The notes below the pieces were generated by a model. It was not told the DNA's origin, searched no databases, and worked only from the letters and a program-made list of their open reading frames with translations. A stretch of 64,000 bases of DNA from Tissierella sp. P1 (GTDB lineage: Bacteria > Bacillota > Clostridia > Tissierellales > Tissierellaceae): positions 1-64,000 of the forward strand of contig NZ_NPMN01000011.1 of NCBI RefSeq assembly GCF_002266425.1, given 5' to 3'. The position numbers and the translations under genes were made by a program. Within the stretch, counting starts at the first letter, position 1. Every line of letters begins with the position of its first letter. Below, in pieces: positions 8,041 to 16,882 of this stretch.

Positions 8041-8289
8041 TTGGAAATTATCAAAGGTAAAAATTTAGGTGGTTTTGATTTAATGCCAGCAGCTGAAGGA
8101 ACTTGTCCAGAATGTGCAACAAAGCATGAACCTGAATTTCCACATAATCAGCAGAGTTTATTCTACCAATATAAATTTTATAATGAGCATGGTAGATGGC
8201 CAACTTGGAAAGATGCAATGGAACACTGCTCGGAAGAAATGAAAAAATTATGGACTAATGAATTACAGTCAAGGGGGATTGAGATATGA
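8041..8289 (+). CDS. Small hypothetical protein with CxxC pair
   Basis: 82-aa protein. It contains one CPEC pair near residues 22-25 and a Trp-rich centre (GRWPTWKDAMEHC), and may bind zinc with other Cys/His residues. TTG 8041 follows GGGGGAG. It overlaps the ATPase ATG by 4 bases. Confidence 0.65.
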   Translation: MEIIKGKNLGGFDLMPAAEGTCPECATKHEPEFPHNQQSLFYQYKFYNEHGRWPTWKDAMEHCSEEMKKLWTNELQSRGIEI

Positions 8290-10420
8290 ACATTAAACTA
8301 AATTGGCTACACCTAAAGAATTTCAAAGGAATTAAGGATTTTAAGCTAGTAGCAAACGGAAAGAATGTTTCAGTATTTGCAGATAATGGAAAAGGAAAAA
8401 CTACTCTAATGGATGCTTTCCTTTGGCTCTTATTCAATAAAGATAGTAACGATAGTACAAACTTTACAGTAAAGCCCCAATCAGAAGATGGCAGGACATT
8501 CATCACCTACAGACCGAAGTAGAAGCAGAACTATTAATAGATGGAAAACCATTAAAAATAAAGAAAATGCAAGAGGAAAAATGGGTTAAAAGGCAAGGTA
8601 CAACAGAAAGAGTATTTGATGGACATAAAACTTCATATTGGTTTAATGAAGTACCAGTAAAAGCAACAGAGTATAAGACAAAAGTGGATGATTTAATCAA
8701 TGAAAATATATTCAAGATGATTACCAACCCACTATTTTTTAACACCAAATTGAAGTGGGAAGAAAGAAGAAAGATTCTTTTAGAAATATCAGGAGATGCG
8801 ACGGATGAACAGATAATAGCTTCAGATGAAAGTTTAGCAAGATTAACTGAAATATTAAACGGTAGGTCCATAGATGATTATAAATTAGTCTTAGCAGATA
8901 AACTCAAAGGCCTTAAAAAAGAAAGAGACGATTTGCCACCAAGAATTGATGAATTAACACTATCACTTCCTCAGGAAGAAATTGACTATTCGGCAATAGA
9001 AGTTGAATTAAAAGGATATAAGGACCAATTAGCAACGATTGAATTTCTAATGACCAATGCTACTAATAAAGCCAATGGACTCAATAAGAAACATCAAGAG
9101 TTATATTCATTAAAAGGCCAACTAGAGAAGGTCAAAGAAAAAATTAAGTTAGAGTCGGGAGCAGATAGGCAGGAACTGGTAAATAAAAAACTAGAGTTAG
9201 AAAATGGTAAATACCTTCTAGAAAGCAATATTCAATTTCTAAAAAATAGTATAGGCGATAGGTCAGCTATTGAACTTGGAGAAGAACAATTGAGTAAATT
9301 AAGGGCTGAATGGAGTTCTTTAGATAGCAAGAGAAAAGAAATTATGAATTGGGAATTTGTAGAGCCATCTGAAGATGATTTTAATTGTCCTACTTGTAAT
9401 CAAGCTTTGCCACAGGATTCAAAAGATGCAAAGATAGACGAAATGTATGAGAACTTCAAGAAAAATAAAAAGGCTGAACTTGATAATGTAATAGCTCAGC
9501 TAAACAAAAATAAAGAAGATGGTTTAAATACTGCTAAAAGAAATGAGTTAAATAAGCAAAATAAGTTATCTCTTGAAAAAGAATTAGAAGAAAAATTATT
9601 AAAACTAGAAGAAATATCAAAATCAATAGCTGAATTAGAAGTAGAGTTATCCAAACCAGTAGTTGAACCAGATTACACTCAAAATAAAGAATACAATGAA
9701 ATATTCAGTAAAATCGAACAGTTGCAAACTGAATTAGATAAACCTGTAGAGGATAAGTCAGTTGAATTACTTCAAAGAAAATCAGAAATACAAGCTCAAA
9801 TAGATGATTGCAATAAGGTCTTAAACAGTAAAACAGAAACCGAGAAGAAAAAAGCTAGAATAGAGGAATTAAAGACAGAGGAAAAGAGAGTATCGGCTCT
9901 TATAGCTGAATTGGAAGGTCATAAATTCTTGCTTGAAAGATTTACAGTAGCGAAGGTAAATCTACTTGAAGATAGCATAAATAGCCAATTCAAACACGTA
10001 AGATTTAAGTTGTTTGAAGAAAACATTACTAATGAAGGGGTCAAGGAAACTTGTGTTGCTCTAGTGAATACTAACGGATCTTACGTTAAATTTGAAGATG
10101 GAAACCTAGCAGGGCAGATAAATGCAGGTTTAGATATAATTTCAGCCTTATCCAAATTTTACGGTGTTCAGGCTCCAATATTCATAGACAATAGGGAGTC
10201 AGTGAGTGAAATCATGGAAATTGATAGCCAGATAATTAATCTAATTAAGCCACCAACATGGAATGAGTTGGATAAGTCAATTAGAAATATGTTGATTGAA
10301 AAGCAAATAGAGAAATATCCAGAAGTATCGGCAACAGAAGACCCAATATACCACTTAGATGTAGCTAGACGTGAATGGAATGATAGGAATAGTAGCTTAA
10401 GGGTGGAGATAGGAGAATAA
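8286..10420 (+). CDS. SbcC/Rad50-like ATPase (frameshifted)
   Basis: SMC-like ATPase for DNA-end processing, present in two frames (8286-8522 and 8567-10420). The N-terminal part has LKNFKGIKDF and Walker A DNGKGKTT (residues about 32-39). The second part has long coiled coils around a CPTC zinc hook, a signature-like NLAGQINAGLDI and a Walker B APIFIDN. Reading one extra G in the short run at 8494-8495 joins the frames (DIHHLQTEVEAELLIDG continues without a stop), so this is most simply one protein of about 710 aa. It lies upstream of RecT, a pairing typical of phage recombination modules. Confidence 0.85.
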
Positions 10421-10605
10421 TGCCAGAACTTAAAATAGGCGACAGATTTTATTCTGTAGGCAACTTCTATGTAACTTTAAATGAAATAACTGACACGGAC
10501 TATGTATTTATAGATGATGGAGGTTCTCCATGGGGTGGTTCCAAGAAGGATATAGGAGATTTTATAGTACAAGGGATATTAACTAAAGTAAGTGAGGTGG
10601 AGTAG
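10420..10605 (+). CDS. Small hypothetical protein
   Basis: 61-aa beta-rich protein (LKIGDRFYSVGNFYVTLNEI), family not recognised. Its ATG overlaps the ATPase stop codon, indicating translational coupling. It may be an accessory to the recombination genes. Confidence 0.65.
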   Translation: MPELKIGDRFYSVGNFYVTLNEITDTDYVFIDDGGSPWGGSKKDIGDFIVQGILTKVSEVE

Positions 10606-10776
10606 GTGGAAATTAAAGTAATAAATCTTTCTGATGAATCAGAATTTGAAAATATAGTAAATGCTTATTTAAAAGAGGGTTGGAAAGTATCTTCAACATC
10701 TTGTGGGTTTATAGATAGTGATACCTATAATTATGCAAGTGTGCTACAAGTAATTTTAATTAAGGAGGAATGCTAA
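10606..10776 (+). CDS. Small hypothetical protein (DUF1737-like)
   Basis: 56-aa protein that begins with GTG immediately after the preceding stop and ends with TAA directly before the RecT ATG. The pattern ENIVNAYLKEGWKVSSTSCGF followed by a beta strand resembles small DUF1737-type proteins; the match is judged by eye. Gene packing on both sides supports that it is real. Confidence 0.6.
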   Translation: MEIKVINLSDESEFENIVNAYLKEGWKVSSTSCGFIDSDTYNYASVLQVILIKEEC

Positions 10777-11778
10777 ATGTCAAATAATCAAGTAGCAGTT
10801 CAAGATATAGATTTATCTTTAAGTCAAAGATTTACAAATGCAATGGTACAAGAGTTTCAAAGCGGGGTAGGGGCAGTAGCTCTTACCGACTTCCAACAAA
10901 GATTAGCACAGAATTATTTTATAGCTATAGATGCAGCTTTAAAGACAGCAGAAATAAATAGACAAAGAAAGAAAACTAATAAAGATCCATTACCAGTAGT
11001 TTGGCAAAATGTAGATATGAATTTATTAGCTAGAAATTTAGTAAGCTATGCAAGAATTGGACTAGACCCAGCCCAAAAAAATCATATTCATGCTATGCCT
11101 TTTAAGAATAATTCAACTAATAAATATGACATTGTTTTTATCGAAGGATATAGAGGAATTGAATTAAAGGCTCAAAAGTACGGATTAGATGTACCAGATG
11201 CAGTAATAGTTGAACTTGTATATTCAAATGACCATTTTAAGCCAGTTAAGAAAAGTAGAACAAATAAAATTGAAGATTATGAGCTTGAAATTACCAATGC
11301 ATTTAATAGAGGGGAAATTATAGGAGGATTTTACTACCACTTATACAATGATAATCCATCTAAAAATAAATTAGTAATCATGACTATTGATGACATATTG
11401 AAAAGAAAACCTAAATATGCAAGTGCAGAGTTTTGGGGTGGAGAAAAAGATGTTTGGAAAAATGGGCAAGTAGTCGGAAAGGAAAAGATTGAAGGTTGGT
11501 ATGAACAAATGTGTTATAAGACCATCTATAGAGCAGCTTACAACGATATTACCATAGATAGCCAAAAGATAGATGATGATTATCTGAGATTAAAACAGTT
11601 AGAAAATCAAGCTACAGAAAGTATGGTACAGGCTGAAATTGAAGAAAACGCAAATACTGAATACCTAGATTTTGATGGAGATACAGGAGAAATCGTAGAT
11701 GGTGAAGTTGTCGAGGAAGAACCAGAGGTTGTGGAAGTAGAGGAAGAACAAATTGAAATGGAAGGACCAGGATACTAA
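10777..11778 (+). CDS. recT: RecT-family single-strand annealing recombinase
   Basis: 333-aa annealing protein that coats single strands and pairs homologous DNA. The RecT core spans about residues 40-265, with NLLARNLVSYARIGLDPAQKN, DIVFIEGYRG and WYEQMCYKTIYRAA characteristic of the family. The C-terminus is very acidic and probably disordered. An AAGGAGGA ribosome site precedes the ATG. It probably works with the SbcC-like ATPase, the neighbouring hydrolase and SSB. No classical RecE or lambda-type exonuclease was recognised. Confidence 0.94.
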   Translation: MSNNQVAVQDIDLSLSQRFTNAMVQEFQSGVGAVALTDFQQRLAQNYFIAIDAALKTAEINRQRKKTNKDPLPVVWQNVDMNLLARNLVSYARIGLDPAQKNHIHAMPFKNNSTNKYDIVFIEGYRGIELKAQKYGLDVPDAVIVELVYSNDHFKPVKKSRTNKIEDYELEITNAFNRGEIIGGFYYHLYNDNPSKNKLVIMTIDDILKRKPKYASAEFWGGEKDVWKNGQVVGKEKIEGWYEQMCYKTIYRAAYNDITIDSQKIDDDYLRLKQLENQATESMVQAEIEENANTEYLDFDGDTGEIVDGEVVEEEPEVVEVEEEQIEMEGPGY

Positions 11779-12119
11779 TGAAAAGTATCGAAGAAATTAA
11801 GCAAAATGAAAGATTAATTATTCAACAGATAGGTCTAGATGGAGGGTATGCCTTTGCATATCTTCCAGGAACTAAAAAGCCAGTAGCAGTGATATTTAGT
11901 TGTGGTGGAGATTGGGACCATGTATCGGCAAGTTATTCAAATAGGACTCCTACTTGGGATGAAATGTGTTACATCAAGGATATTTTCTTTAGTGAAGATG
12001 AATGTGTAATACAGTATCATCCACCTAAGAGTGATTATGTAAACAACCATCCTCACACGTTGCATCTATGGAAACCTCAAAATGAGAATATTCCAATGCC
12101 ACCAAAATCTATGGTTTAG
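11778..12119 (+). CDS. Hypothetical phage protein
   Basis: 113-aa protein between RecT and the MBL-fold protein, coupled to RecT by an overlapping TAATG. It contains GGDWDHVSASYSNRTPTWDEM and FSEDECVIQYHPPKSDYVN (shown in parts), a pattern I associate with small phage proteins next to RecT. The function is unknown. Confidence 0.7.
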   Translation: MKSIEEIKQNERLIIQQIGLDGGYAFAYLPGTKKPVAVIFSCGGDWDHVSASYSNRTPTWDEMCYIKDIFFSEDECVIQYHPPKSDYVNNHPHTLHLWKPQNENIPMPPKSMV

Positions 12120-12129
12120 GAGTGATTAA

Positions 12130-12870
12130 ATGAAATTAAAAGTTTTAGCAAGTGGAAGTAAAGGTAATTGCTATATCTTAGAAACTTTAGCAGGGACCCT
12201 CATATTAGAATGTGGTATCTCTTGGAAAGAGATATTACTAGGTTTGAACTATGATATATCAAGGGTGATAGGTTGTTTGGTTAGTCACGAGCATAAAGAT
12301 CACTCAAGAGCTATTGAAGATGTAATGAACGCTGGAATTGATGTATGGACTAGTCAAGGAACTATAGAAGCATTAGGGATAAAACATTATAGGCTTAAAC
12401 CCATAAAAGATAAAGATAGATTACTTATGGGAGATATGACCATATTACCATTTGAAGTTCAGCATGATGCAAAAGAACCACTAGGTTTCTTAATAAGAAA
12501 TAGACCAACTGGTGAGAACTTATTATTCATCACAGATAGTTATTACAGTAAATATAAATTCAAGGATTTAAAGTATATCATGGTTGAATGCAACTATATC
12601 AAAGAAACGTTAGATGAAAACATAGAGAATGGATATATCGACCAAGCTATGAAACCAAGGTTACTACAGAGCCATTTCAGCCTTGAAAATGTAAAGGAAT
12701 TTCTAAAAACTAATGATTTAAGTCAATGTCGTGAAATTGTACTCTTGCATTTATCAGATAGAAATAGCGATTCTGAACAGATGATGAGAGAAATTAGGGA
12801 AGTAACAGGCATTACACCTAAAGTGGCAACTAGAGGGTTGGAAGTGGAATTAAATTTATATCCATATTAG
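12130..12870 (+). CDS. MBL-fold metallo-hydrolase
   Basis: 246-aa metallo-beta-lactamase-fold hydrolase. The N-terminus LKVLASGSKGNCYILE and the zinc motif SHEHKDHS (about residues 56-63) are typical of the YycJ-like branch, with later ligands near FITDSY and LLHLSDRNSD. Members next to phage RecT genes are thought to be nucleases. That role, as the partner that makes single strands for RecT, is inferred from context. Confidence 0.85.
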   Translation: MKLKVLASGSKGNCYILETLAGTLILECGISWKEILLGLNYDISRVIGCLVSHEHKDHSRAIEDVMNAGIDVWTSQGTIEALGIKHYRLKPIKDKDRLLMGDMTILPFEVQHDAKEPLGFLIRNRPTGENLLFITDSYYSKYKFKDLKYIMVECNYIKETLDENIENGYIDQAMKPRLLQSHFSLENVKEFLKTNDLSQCREIVLLHLSDRNSDSEQMMREIREVTGITPKVATRGLEVELNLYPY

Positions 12871-12875
12871 GAGGG

Positions 12876-13085
12876 TTGTATGTGAAAAGATGTGAACATT
12901 GTATTAACTGCAAAATCATTATTGATGAACTCACCAATGCAGAGGCAAGATGTATGGCGACAAAGTCCAAGAAAGGGAGATGTATTACTTGGGCGTGCAC
13001 AGTTTATAAAACAAGAGAAGATGCTATGTGGCGTGTAAATGGAACTGCTGGAGAAAGCAGGGTAAAAGAATCGCTGTCGAAATAA
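12876..13085 (+). CDS. Small Cys-rich protein
   Basis: Up to 69 aa, with about six cysteines (CEHCINC near the N-terminus, then RCMATKSKKGRCITWAC), probably zinc-binding. TTG 12876 is possible, but GTG 12882 sits better behind AGGAGG. The function is unknown. Confidence 0.6.
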   Translation: MYVKRCEHCINCKIIIDELTNAEARCMATKSKKGRCITWACTVYKTREDAMWRVNGTAGESRVKESLSK

Positions 13086-13124
13086 AAGAAGGCTCCAAGT
13101 TGGTGTCCTTTAAGGGGTGATTAA

Positions 13125-13430
13125 ATGAAAAGATTAATTGCCAAAAGAAGATTAGGGCTAAAATGTGAATTTTGCAACAGAACTATCTTCAAGGGTGAAG
13201 TTTATTACAAGCATAGGACTGTATTTACAGAAGAAAACAGGGTTTATGGGTATACGTCTTACATTTGCCCTAAATGTAAATATAAAAGAGAACAATGGCA
13301 TCTAAGATTTTTAATATTCAAGCATAATAAATGTACTCATCCAAAGGAATTTATAGATACAAAGTATACCAACGAAAGATGTCCAAGTCCAGATTATGAC
13401 TATTGCAGGTTATGTGGAACTGCATTTTAA
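13125..13430 (+). CDS. Zinc-ribbon protein
   Basis: 101-aa protein with three Cys pairs: CEFCNRTIFKGEVYYKH, ICPKCKY and YCRLCGTAF. They suggest one or two zinc ribbons. No catalytic motif was seen. It has a GGGGTGA ribosome site before ATG 13125 and is part of the early operon. Confidence 0.65.
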   Translation: MKRLIAKRRLGLKCEFCNRTIFKGEVYYKHRTVFTEENRVYGYTSYICPKCKYKREQWHLRFLIFKHNKCTHPKEFIDTKYTNERCPSPDYDYCRLCGTAF

Positions 13431-13454
13431 AAATAAAAAATAGGGGGAATTATC

Positions 13455-13979
13455 GTGGAACAAATTATACAAAATTTAAAACAGCAAGCAAGAGAGTCAT
13501 GGAGTGGCAGAACAGGAGAAGAAAGGGCAGAAAATCTTGAAAAGTATTTAAGAAATAAATTAGAGGAGTATTCAAAAGCATTAGGAATTTCGCAAGAAGA
13601 AATTCTGAAATCTTGGGAAGAAGATAGAAATTATTCCACAATCAATTATTATCAAGAATGCAATCAACCTTCTATAAAAAGTGATAAGACGAAGGTGTTT
13701 GAGACGGTTGAGGATATGTTGAAGTCTATAGGTAAGCGAGGGTTTAGATGCCCTTCATGTGGTGGGATTTCTTCAAGTCCATATGAATGTAATAGTGGGT
13801 TAGAGATGGCTAAAGGCAAAACATGTGATTGGAAAGTATATGGATTATTTGGAGACTTAGGCAAAGGAGTATTTGTTTACTGTAAAGATAAGTTAAAAGG
13901 CGAAACAATATTTATGCCTATAGCATGGGAAAATAACGAAGTGGAAGTTGAACCAGAGCCAGAGCCAAGTTTTAGCTAA
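13455..13979 (+). CDS. Phage hypothetical protein with zinc site
   Basis: 174-aa protein. The first 60 residues are helical. A central part has RCPSCGGISSSPYECNSG and KGKTCDWKVYGLFGDLGKGV, a four-Cys site recurring in phage proteins near replication genes. The tail is acidic and repetitive (VEVEPEPEPSFS). It starts at GTG 13455. The function is unknown. Confidence 0.65.
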   Translation: MEQIIQNLKQQARESWSGRTGEERAENLEKYLRNKLEEYSKALGISQEEILKSWEEDRNYSTINYYQECNQPSIKSDKTKVFETVEDMLKSIGKRGFRCPSCGGISSSPYECNSGLEMAKGKTCDWKVYGLFGDLGKGVFVYCKDKLKGETIFMPIAWENNEVEVEPEPEPSFS

Positions 13980-13983
13980 AGGG

Positions 13984-14568
13984 GTGAGGACAATTAATAA
14001 AGATACTAAAATAACTATTTTATATTTTTTAGTTTTCTTAGTAGCTATAGGAGCATTAAAGGCAGTGATTAATGAAACAAAGGCAGAAATCGAAACTTTA
14101 AAAGTAGAAATAGGACAACTAGAGGATGAAAGGTTAAAGTTGCAGAATCGAAAGGAATTTCTTGAGGATATCCTAATTAGAAATAAGCAAGAAAAGGAAA
14201 TGTTAATTCTGCAAGTAAATGATTTAGAAAAAGAAAACGAGCAACTAAGGACAATTAGAGCAAAACTGACAGCTTATTCTCCTTTGGATAATCGTGACGG
14301 CCAACAAGCTGAAGGTGACCCCACTAGAACATCTATAGGTAAAAGAGTAAGTCGAGGAATAGTGGCAGCAGACCCAAGGAAGCTTCCATATGGTACTAAA
14401 TTAGAAATACCGAATTGGGGAGTTGTAGAAGTTGGTGACACTGGTGCAGCTTTAAGAAATGACAATAAAAATATCAGGATAGATTTATTTCACGAAACTT
14501 ATAATCAGGCCATGCAATTCGGTGTCAAAGATACAGAAGTCAAGATACTAGAATGGGGCGATAATTAA
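13984..14568 (+). CDS. Membrane-anchored 3D-domain protein
   Basis: About 190 aa. An N-terminal membrane segment (ILYFLVFLVAIGALKAV) is followed by a coiled coil (about 45-110) and a C-terminal 3D domain (LTAYSPLDNRDG, GIVAADPRKLPYGTKLEIP, VGDTGAAL, IRIDLFHET). The 3D domain is the double-psi barrel of MltA-type and YuiC/YocH-type murein-acting proteins. The start is unclear: GGGGTGAGG precedes an ATT at 13993, and the same layout precedes TTG at 30975, so a rare ATT start is plausible. An early-expressed cell-wall protein is notable, since lysis genes lie in the late operon. Confidence 0.8.
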   Translation: MRTINKDTKITILYFLVFLVAIGALKAVINETKAEIETLKVEIGQLEDERLKLQNRKEFLEDILIRNKQEKEMLILQVNDLEKENEQLRTIRAKLTAYSPLDNRDGQQAEGDPTRTSIGKRVSRGIVAADPRKLPYGTKLEIPNWGVVEVGDTGAALRNDNKNIRIDLFHETYNQAMQFGVKDTEVKILEWGDN

Positions 14569-15485
14569 TGGCAGAAGTTAAATGGATAAAAATTGTCACA
14601 GATATATTTGATGATGAAAAAATATTGTTTATAGAGCAATTGCCTGAAGCAGATTCAATTATAGTCATTTGGTTTAAATTACTAACATTGGCAGGTAAAA
14701 TCAACAACGGTGGAGTTCTATTATTCAATGACAGGATACCTTACACGGATGAAATGTTATCGACAATATTTAGAAGGCCAATAAATACAGTTAGATTAGC
14801 ATTAAGGACATTTGAAGATTTTGAAATGGTAGAAATAATTAACGATACAATAACTATTCCAAATTGGAGTAAACATCAGACCTTAGACCAGCTAGAGGAA
14901 AGAAAAGAATATATGAAACATTATATGAGGGAGTATAGAGAAAGGCAAAGGATGTTAGCTAGTGGTGAAGAATGTAAAGTTAACAGTAAATCTAACAATG
15001 TACCTAACAGTAAAGCTAATGTTAGCTCCCTAGATATAGAAGAAGATAGAGAAGAAGATAGAGAAGAAGATATAGATATAGAAATAGATAAAGATACTAC
15101 TATAGAAAAACCTTCAATAGCACCACATAAAGAAATAGCTGAACTTTATAATGCTATATGTATTTCATTCAATCCAGTAAAACAGATAACTAATAACCGC
15201 AAAGGCAATATGAATGCACGTTATAGGGAAAATGGTTGTAATGTAGAAGTTTTTAGAACTGTATTTAATAAAGTGCAAAATAGTAGCTTTCTAAGAAAGG
15301 GTTGGAATACTGGAGGAAAGGCAGACTTTGAATGGATAATGAAACCGACTAATTTTGTGAAGATATTAGAAGGAAAATATGATGATAAAACAGATGGAGG
15401 TGACTCAAGTGGAGCAAATAAGCCAAGCAATCAAGAACATGACCAATACGAAGGAATCGGAATTAAACTTAATGACTTGCCGTAA
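14568..15485 (+). CDS. DnaD-like phage replisome organizer
   Basis: 305-aa replication initiation protein. Residues about 3-110 match the phage replisome-organizer N-terminal domain (VKWIKIVTDIFDDEKILFIE, IPNWSKHQTLDQLEERKEYMKHYMREYR, in parts). A low-complexity acidic linker (EEDREEDREED) follows, and a C-terminal domain near 195-280 contains RKGWNTGGKADFEWIMKPTNFVKILEG (in parts), typical of DnaD-like ends. It should bind the origin and recruit the helicase loader encoded next. The linker DNA contains the repeats annotated as a candidate origin. The ATG overlaps the preceding stop. Confidence 0.9.
   Translation: MAEVKWIKIVTDIFDDEKILFIEQLPEADSIIVIWFKLLTLAGKINNGGVLLFNDRIPYTDEMLSTIFRRPINTVRLALRTFEDFEMVEIINDTITIPNWSKHQTLDQLEERKEYMKHYMREYRERQRMLASGEECKVNSKSNNVPNSKANVSSLDIEEDREEDREEDIDIEIDKDTTIEKPSIAPHKEIAELYNAICISFNPVKQITNNRKGNMNARYRENGCNVEVFRTVFNKVQNSSFLRKGWNTGGKADFEWIMKPTNFVKILEGKYDDKTDGGDSSGANKPSNQEHDQYEGIGIKLNDLP
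14970..15090. other. Candidate phage replication origin inside replisome organizer gene
   Basis: The segment holds three tandem 12-bp units AGAAGAAGATAG (15038-15073; the last base of the third differs), a perfect inverted repeat AGCTAA-TG-TTAGCT (15014-15027) and two copies of TAACAGTAAA. Firmicute phages often carry their origin as iterons inside this gene. The repeats may simply reflect the repetitive acidic linker. Confidence 0.45.
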
Positions 15486-16257
15486 ATGTGGAGAAAAGCT
15501 GGTTATGGAAGTAAATATATTAGGCGAAAAGAAGATAGTGCCAATCTCATGCAAATGCCAGCAATCAGAATATAAAAAAAGAAAAGAAGATGAAGCTAAA
15601 AAAGAAATGCAAAAGAAATTAGATAAATTAAGAAAATATTCCCTAATGAACAGTAAATTCTTTGATTGCACCTTTGAAACTTATGACATAGACAAGCAGA
15701 ACTCTAATTTATACAAGATTGCACTTAACTACTGTAAACAATGGCCAGATATGAAAAAAGAGGGAATCGGTTTAATGTTTTGGGGGACTCCTGGTACTGG
15801 TAAATCTCATACATCATTTTGTATAGCGAATGAACTTATGAAGAATTTAACTCCAGTGATTGCTATAAGTTCTATTGGTCTGATTGGAAAGATTTATGAC
15901 AGCTATAGGAAATATGGAACTGAAGGAGAATATGAGATAATAAATACTTTTAACAATGCAGATTTACTCATAATAGACGATTTAGGGTCAGAGCATGAGA
16001 GTCATGGAGGAAAAGAGAAACAGATACTTTATTCAGTCATAGATACTAGAATTAGAAACGGAAAACCGATGATAGTAACTACAAATTTAACTTTATTACA
16101 GCTAAAAGATAAATTAACTTATGATGATGGAGTCCCAAGAACTTATGACAGATTGATAGAAATGTGTACGCCAATTCAAATAGAAGGACCATCAAGAAGG
16201 GTTATATCGGCTAGGAAGAAACAGAAAGAAGTATTAGAGAGATTGTTGAAGGATTAG
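15409..16257 (+). CDS. DnaC-like helicase loader ATPase
   Basis: 282-aa AAA+ ATPase that loads the replicative helicase. The N-terminus has a four-Cys zinc site (TCRKCGEK, ISCKCQQ) and a charged coiled coil. Walker A is WGTPGTGKSHTSF, Walker B LLIIDDLGSE, and a sensor segment is MIVTTNLT. GTG 15409 is chosen because GGAGGTG lies 6 bases upstream; it then overlaps the end of the replisome organizer by 77 bases. With that neighbour it forms the replication module. No phage helicase or polymerase was found, so the host replisome is probably used. Confidence 0.92.
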   Translation: MEQISQAIKNMTNTKESELNLMTCRKCGEKLVMEVNILGEKKIVPISCKCQQSEYKKRKEDEAKKEMQKKLDKLRKYSLMNSKFFDCTFETYDIDKQNSNLYKIALNYCKQWPDMKKEGIGLMFWGTPGTGKSHTSFCIANELMKNLTPVIAISSIGLIGKIYDSYRKYGTEGEYEIINTFNNADLLIIDDLGSEHESHGGKEKQILYSVIDTRIRNGKPMIVTTNLTLLQLKDKLTYDDGVPRTYDRLIEMCTPIQIEGPSRRVISARKKQKEVLERLLKD

Positions 16258-16268
16258 GAGGTGACTTT

Positions 16269-16535
16269 GTGGGAAGTAGGAATGAAGATTATATCGAGCA
16301 AAGAGCAATTGATACGGCAAATTATCTTATAGAAAATAATTCGACTATAAGGGAAACAGCTAAGCATATGGGAGTGTCTAAGACAACCGTTCATAAGGAT
16401 TTAGTAATTAGGCTCAAGGATATAAATCACTCTTTGTATGAAAATGTAAAAGAAGTCTTAGCTACAAACTGGGAAGAGAGATATCTTAGGGGTGGATTGG
16501 CTACAAAGAAAAAGCATGAGATGTTGAGAGAATAG
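16269..16535 (+). CDS. spoIIID: SpoIIID-like sporulation transcription regulator
   Basis: 88-aa protein, clearly similar to SpoIIID, the mother-cell DNA-binding regulator of sporulation, over nearly its full length. The HTH is ETAKHMGVSKTTVHKDLVIRL (in parts, about residues 30-52) and the conserved C-terminal basic segment is RYLRGGLATKKKHEM. In hosts SpoIIID activates or represses sigma-E and sigma-K genes. It lies directly after the helicase loader, with GGAGGTGA before GTG 16269. A phage copy could interfere with or exploit mother-cell gene expression. Confidence 0.9.
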   Translation: MGSRNEDYIEQRAIDTANYLIENNSTIRETAKHMGVSKTTVHKDLVIRLKDINHSLYENVKEVLATNWEERYLRGGLATKKKHEMLRE

Positions 16536-16545
16536 GAGGGATTAT

Positions 16546-16692
16546 TTGAAAACTAAAATAAGGTTTGGATTTAAGAGCAAATATCAGTTGCCACTATTTA
16601 TGGTTTGGAGAGAGTACCAAAATGAAGATGGTGAAGTAGAATTTGCAAAAGTAATATTTTCAACTGAAAACCTTTTCCGAAAATCCTGCTAG
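16546..16692 (+). CDS. Small hypothetical protein
   Basis: 48-aa protein from TTG 16546 behind TAGGAGGG. It is basic and Trp-containing (MVWREYQNEDGEVEFAKVIF) and resembles the start of a small phage protein; no family was assigned. Its last codons overlap a CCTGC-TAGA-GCAGG hairpin (16685-16698), the first stem of the non-coding element that follows. Confidence 0.5.
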   Translation: MKTKIRFGFKSKYQLPLFMVWREYQNEDGEVEFAKVIFSTENLFRKSC

Positions 16693-16874
16693 AGCAGGTT
16701 ACGAGCCTGAGATTAGTATCATCATAATCAATTAAGTTGGCGACTTATTAAAAGGCGTGTTTGCTGTAGAAACGAAGTATAAAACTTGCATATTGTAGCG
16801 TGAGTATTTAGCCAGTACGAGCATGGGAAGGCTTTGCAAGTTCCTACTTGAAGATGAAATAAATTTCAAGTAGG
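16685..16874 (+). ncRNA. Candidate structured RNA / 5' leader of PP-loop gene
   Basis: About 190 bases with little coding capacity in an otherwise packed operon. Perfect stems are CCTGC/GCAGG (16685-16698), TAAGT/ACTTA (16733-16747), AACTTGCA/TGCAAGTT (16783-16790 with 16835-16842) enclosing AGCC/GGCT, and CCTACTTGAA/TTCAAGTAGG (16843-16874). The last stem takes up bases of the ribosome site of the next gene, so folding could control its translation. It does not match any riboswitch class or tRNA I know. Alternatives are a stand-alone small RNA or a packaging or processing site. Confidence 0.45.
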
Positions 16875-16882
16875 TGGAAAGG

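Noticed and set aside
15038..15073. Tandem 12-bp repeats as a CRISPR-like array
   Set aside because: The units are contiguous with no spacers and are in frame with an acidic protein linker.
16693..16880. Possible tRNA or tRNA-like element in the non-coding stretch
   Set aside because: No cloverleaf with acceptor, D, anticodon and T arms could be fitted, and no GTTCRANYC-type T loop is present. Kept only as an unclassified structured element.
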